Part shown: positions 52,500 through 55,722 of the stretch, piece after piece | Numbering within the stretch: position 1 is the first letter of the stretch | Layout: every line of letters begins with the position of its first letter | Translations under genes and position numbers: made by a program | Notes under the pieces: model-generated | The model's input: the letters and a program-made list of their open reading frames with translations, nothing else | What the model was told of the DNA's origin: nothing | The model's database searches: none | NCBI GenBank assembly: GCA_019694755.1 | Contig: JAIBBI010000021.1 | Coordinates: 1 to 55,722, forward strand | Direction: 5' to 3' | DNA: 55,722 bases | From: Gemmataceae bacterium | GTDB lineage: Bacteria; Planctomycetota; Planctomycetia; Gemmatales; Gemmataceae

Positions 52500-53876
52500 T
52501 TATTTGCCGGGCTGCGGCAGCGGAATCACCCCGGCGGGGGCGGGCGGTCCGATTCGGATGCTCTTGGCGATTTCCTCGACCTCCGGGGCGAGAACCCCCG
52601 CGTCGGCGGGGATCAGGCGGGCGGCCAGGGTCGCGCCGCCCGCCGCCTGCCGGACGATGGCGTACTCCATCCGGGCCGGCTGTTTGTCAATCTCCACGTT
52701 CATGCCAAACCGCTCGACCTCCAGCGGATAAGGACGCAGTTTGGCCGGCGGATCGCTGCCGGTCACCCGGCCCTTCTGCCGGGCGACGACCGCGCTCGCC
52801 TCCGCGAGGTATTCCACGGACGACGGAATCTTCTCGGGCGGCTCGGCCGTGAACAGCAGTCCGTTGCCCCGGTTGTCTTCGAGCGTGACCTGCCGGCCCT
52901 GCTCCGAACTGACCCGCCAGCGGCGCGAGTAGTTAAACCGGAAGGCGACATTGCTACCTTCATAGACGAGTAAGGTGTTCGCCGAGTTTGGCTCGAGCAC
53001 GATCCCGCGCAGGGCCGCGTCGGTGAGTTCCGTGGCGGCCGACGCCTGGCGGGTGAGTGCAAATTTGCCCTCGACCCGCCCCGTCGCCCGGCCCTGGCCG
53101 TCGAGCAGCGTCTTGATGCCGGTCAGATTCAGGCCGGTGATCAATCCTGCATCGAGATCGAAGCTCAGCGTGCCGTCGAGTTGCTGGCGGACCGGGCCGT
53201 CTTCGTTGACTCCGCGGATGTTGCCGGAAAAAGCGATCGTCGCCGTGCGCCCGGTAATGGCCGTCAGCCGGCAATCGAGTGTGCCTTCCTCGATGCGCTC
53301 CAGGTCGGTGAGCTCCTCGATGACAGCCGCGGTGGCTGGCCAGCGGTCTTGCAGCCGGACGGGGCGCGTCGGCAAGAGACCGGTGAGCGCGGGCGTGAAG
53401 ACATCGGTGCGGACGAGATCGATTTCGCCGAACATCAGCGGGCCGTCGGGCGAGAACGGCACCTCTCGGCTGCCGCGGCGGAGAACGACCATCCGGCGGA
53501 TGGCGGGCCGGAGCGTGGACTCCTGATCCTTCCCGGCGACGACCCGGCGAAACTCGGCCTGGCGATAGTAGCGGACCGTGCGGACCGCGCCATCGGGCAT
53601 CGGAGTCAACGGGCGCTCGTCGTAGGCAACGGTGCTGCGCCCGCTGATACCGACAGCCGGCGGGGCGGCTTTACCCTTCTCGGCCGGGAGCGTCAGCGTG
53701 CCGGTGACCTCGACGGTGGCCCGCACGCTGTATGCGCGGCCGCCCGGCTCCGCGAGGATGATCGGATTCTGCGCCGATACCCGGGCGACCAGGATCAAGA
53801 GCAGCACGATCGCCGCCGGAGTGCGGGCGATTGTCACGTTCGGGTAACGCATGAACATGAATAAATTCCACGACAT
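52500..53876 (-). CDS. Secreted hypothetical protein
   Basis: About 458 residues. A signal peptide is present (TIARTPAAIVLLLILVARVSA before QNPIIL). The mature part is beta-rich, with long strands of alternating Val/Arg/Thr such as YSVRATVEVTGTLTLPAEKG, GLITGLNLTGIKTLLDGQG and FRFNYSRRWRVSSEQGRQV, and ends in a Pro-rich tail (PAPAGVIPLPQPGK). The middle resembles the secreted proteins of planctomycetes with DUF-type strands, but I cannot name a family. Starts at 53876 (GGGGA upstream), 53858 and 53852 all place the signal peptide correctly. Confidence 0.7.
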   Translation of the reverse strand: MSWNLFMFMRYPNVTIARTPAAIVLLLILVARVSAQNPIILAEPGGRAYSVRATVEVTGTLTLPAEKGKAAPPAVGISGRSTVAYDERPLTPMPDGAVRTVRYYRQAEFRRVVAGKDQESTLRPAIRRMVVLRRGSREVPFSPDGPLMFGEIDLVRTDVFTPALTGLLPTRPVRLQDRWPATAAVIEELTDLERIEEGTLDCRLTAITGRTATIAFSGNIRGVNEDGPVRQQLDGTLSFDLDAGLITGLNLTGIKTLLDGQGRATGRVEGKFALTRQASAATELTDAALRGIVLEPNSANTLLVYEGSNVAFRFNYSRRWRVSSEQGRQVTLEDNRGNGLLFTAEPPEKIPSSVEYLAEASAVVARQKGRVTGSDPPAKLRPYPLEVERFGMNVEIDKQPARMEYAIVRQAAGGATLAARLIPADAGVLAPEVEEIAKSIRIGPPAPAGVIPLPQPGK

Positions 53877-54421
53877 GTACGTCCCCGGCGGACGGTGAAA
53901 TCCGCCACCAGTGGAACGCGCAATCGTCGGCTGCCTGCGCGGCATAACTTCACGAATTCCTGACAAACCGAGTTTGCAAAATCGTACACAATGTAGTGTA
54001 ATTATTATCACTAATCACCGAAAAGCGATGTGTCCCGGAGATTTTTTTGTGCGAAAGACCACGTGGCCGTCCAGAACCTTAACGAATTGTCATTTAAGGC
54101 TTTGCGTCAACGCGCTGTCGTGATTCCCGGTGTGGGCAGGGGGAGTCAACCCCGAGTTTGGCACGAGGGGTGCATTAAGTCTACCGGCGGCCTGAAAGGG
54201 TCGCCCCCGACCACGCAGACTCGACCAGCGCTCGCAGCGCCGGGCCGGTTTCTCCAGACGACATGCGACGAGTTCGAATCTGTGCGACCGGGTGAACCCC
54301 CGGCCGTCGGGTGAGCATCTATCGATGCGACCGGTCGGAACGAAACGACCGGAACAATTGGCGGCAGTCGGGAACCAAACGGGCTTCTGACTGCGTACTA
54401 CCGGGGAGGACGAGGGACGCG
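53877..54421. other. Regulatory intergenic region upstream of the sigma factor
   Basis: About 545 bases with no gene. Bases 53955-54060 are the most AT-rich stretch near here and probably contain promoters for both flanking genes. TACAC-AATGTA-GTGTA (53985-54000) is a perfect 5-bp dyad with a 6-nt spacer, a candidate operator, next to TAATTATTATC. Further on, CCGGTCG and CGACCGG (54331-54337, 54346-54352) form a 7-bp hairpin with an 8-nt loop, about 70 nt before the sigma-factor ATG, in what would be its mRNA leader. The leader is then unusually long (over 350 nt). Confidence 0.5.
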
Positions 54422-55722
54422 ATGAACGGTTTCCGCCACAACGAGCTGGCCGGCCTGACGGACCAACTGGTCCGTTACGCTCCCGCTCCGAAGCGGCGCG
54501 AGCAATGGGCACGGGCGTGCCAGTTGCTCGGCGAAGTCGAAGCCGGCAAAGCATACCCGTACCAGTATGTCGTCTTCCGCGTCTGCGACTATCGCACCGA
54601 CGATCACGCCAAGCTGGTGATCCCGGGCGCGGAACTCCAGGCCGACCTGCGGACGCTGATCGACCGGCTCGACCGGTCGCTCCCGGCCCGCCCGATTGAA
54701 GACGCCGGCGAACCGATGCTGACGCTCGAACAGATCAGCAAGCTGTTCAAGGTGAGCACGAAGACGGTCCGCCGGTGGAAAGCCGAGCACAACCTGATCG
54801 GCTGGCGGGTGATGAGCAACGGCCGGCGGCACCTAGGGTTCCCGAAGTCGGCGGTCGAACAATTCGCCCTCCGGCACCAGGCCGAGGTGGATCGCGGGAG
54901 CCAGTTCACGCATCTCACTCATGAGGAGAAGGAAGAGATCGTGATGCGGGCCCGCCGGATCGCCCACGCGGGCGGGTCGCTGATGGACGCCAGCCGCCGG
55001 ATCGCCCGCCGGCTCGGCCGATCAACCGAAGCGGTTCGGTATACGATCCGCAACTTCGATCTGAGCCACCCCGGGAAGGAAGTCTTCCCGGATCATACCG
55101 GGCCCCTCGACGGGCCCACCAAGGAAGTCATTTACGAATCCTACCGGAGGGGCATGCCCGTGGTTACCATCGCTCGCCGATACGGCCGCACCCGGAACAC
55201 CGTCTACCGCGCCATCCACGAGGTGCGCGCGGCCAAGCTGCTCCGGGCCACCGCCGACTGCATCTACAACGCGTCGTTCGACGACCCGGCCGCCAGCGCG
55301 GAGATTCTCGCGCCGATGCCGGATCACGACGCCTTCGAGGAAAAGAAGGCGACGATGAAGGCGCCGAAAGACGTCCCGGCGGAGCTCGCTCCGCTGTACG
55401 AGACGCCACTGCTCACCCGCGAGCAGGAAGCCCACCTGTTCCGCAAGATGAACTACCTGAAGCACCTGCTGAAGGTCTCGGGCGACCGGCTCCGCAAGCC
55501 GGACGGCACCGTCGACCCGGAGAAGGTCCGCACCGGCGACCTCGACCGGATCGAGGAGTTGCACGCCAAGGTCGACGCGGTCCGCGATCAGCTCATCGCC
55601 TGCAACATGCGGCTGGTGGTCTCGATCGCCAAGCGGCACGCGGCCCAGTCGGACAACTTCTTCGAGCTGCTCAGCGACGGCAACATGTCGCTGATGCGGG
55701 CGGTCGACAAGTTCGACTACAG
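54422..55722 (+). CDS. Sigma-70 family RNA polymerase sigma factor with N-terminal HTH modules (partial, cut by window end)
   Basis: The first 433 residues of a protein that continues past the window. GAGGG lies before the ATG at 54422. Residues about 99-145 form a MerR/excisionase-type HTH (LTLEQISKLFKVSTKTVRRW, NGRRHLGFPKSAVEQFA). About 165-215 (RRIARRLGRSTEAVRYTIRN) and 236-276 (VVTIARRYGRTRNTVYRAIH) look like two further HTH units. From about 330 the sigma part begins: LLTREQEAHLFRKMNYLKHL (region 1.2) and NMRLVVSIAKRHA, NFFELLSDGNMSLMRAVDKF (region 2). Regions 3 and 4 lie beyond the edge. Such extra N-terminal DNA-binding modules are unusual; the gene may be a primary-like sigma of planctomycetes with altered promoter control. 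Confidence 0.85.
   Translation, partial: MNGFRHNELAGLTDQLVRYAPAPKRREQWARACQLLGEVEAGKAYPYQYVVFRVCDYRTDDHAKLVIPGAELQADLRTLIDRLDRSLPARPIEDAGEPMLTLEQISKLFKVSTKTVRRWKAEHNLIGWRVMSNGRRHLGFPKSAVEQFALRHQAEVDRGSQFTHLTHEEKEEIVMRARRIAHAGGSLMDASRRIARRLGRSTEAVRYTIRNFDLSHPGKEVFPDHTGPLDGPTKEVIYESYRRGMPVVTIARRYGRTRNTVYRAIHEVRAAKLLRATADCIYNASFDDPAASAEILAPMPDHDAFEEKKATMKAPKDVPAELAPLYETPLLTREQEAHLFRKMNYLKHLLKVSGDRLRKPDGTVDPEKVRTGDLDRIEELHAKVDAVRDQLIACNMRLVVSIAKRHAAQSDNFFELLSDGNMSLMRAVDKFDY

Noticed and set aside
53911-54123. 70-residue plus-strand frame upstream of the sigma factor
   Set aside because: It has mixed composition without a motif, and lies over the likely promoter region.
1-55722. CRISPR array, tRNA, rRNA or insertion sequence
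   Set aside because: I saw no regularly spaced repeats, cloverleaf-like segments, rRNA signatures or transposase genes. The FG-GAP and SdrD DNA repeats are explained by protein repeats.

Overview
The window is GC-rich, gene-dense bacterial chromosome that most resembles a planctomycete, probably of the Gemmataceae type. This is inferred from gene content: a surface protein with a planctomycete LExRxxPA-type leader, a DUF1501 protein, a Cys-type sulfatase, an ECF sigma factor overlapping a Ser/Thr kinase gene, a giant tandem-kinase/TPR protein, an STN-domain protein and several large secreted proteins without a recognisable family. I see no rRNA, tRNA, CRISPR array, transposase or phage gene.

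Layout. 1-8.9 kb (minus strand): an ABC exporter, HlyD-type adaptor and TolC-like outer-membrane protein in a tight operon, followed by a 1206-residue beta-helix/SdrD/FG-GAP surface protein that could be its cargo. 9-14.7 kb (plus): DUF1501 protein, sulfatase, nitrilase-fold amidohydrolase, alpha/beta hydrolase, STN-domain protein. 14.7-16.8 kb (minus): sulfotransferase and an unknown protein. 16.9-22 kb (plus): trpS, then an ECF sigma factor overlapped by a kinase that begins with an anti-sigma-like zinc motif and ends in an SUMF1-like domain, then a GNAT acetyltransferase and a possible CYTH-like protein. 22.2-23.5 kb (minus): three small proteins. 23.8-28.9 kb (plus): LacD-type aldolase, HTH regulator, ettA, rph, secreted SPOR-like protein. 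A long imperfect hairpin separates this from a minus-strand block (29-35 kb) with a 959-residue secreted protein, two cysteine-rich secreted proteins, a Wza-like polysaccharide export protein and a GT4 glycosyltransferase.

35-44.5 kb (plus): aspartate aminotransferase, a secreted beta-propeller-like protein in less GC-rich DNA, an orphan 40-codon LExR-type leader, an unknown protein, and the 1887-residue tandem kinase. 44.6-46.8 kb (minus): nusB, a PHP phosphoesterase and ftsY. 46.8-48.8 kb (plus): zinc-finger-like unknown protein. 48.8-51.6 kb (minus): a tight operon of a frameshifted serine hydrolase, DUF2237, DUF4286 and a PPK2-type polyphosphate kinase. The window ends with a YqaE/PMP3 membrane protein, a strong terminator, a pseudo-receiver protein, a secreted unknown protein and, cut by the window edge, a sigma-70 factor that carries three predicted helix-turn-helix modules ahead of sigma region 2.

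Taken together, housekeeping genes (trpS, ettA, rph, ftsY, nusB, rpoD-like sigma) are interleaved with surface, export and Hanks-kinase signalling genes. Most novelty lies in the signalling modules, the LExR-leader proteins and the cysteine-rich pair.
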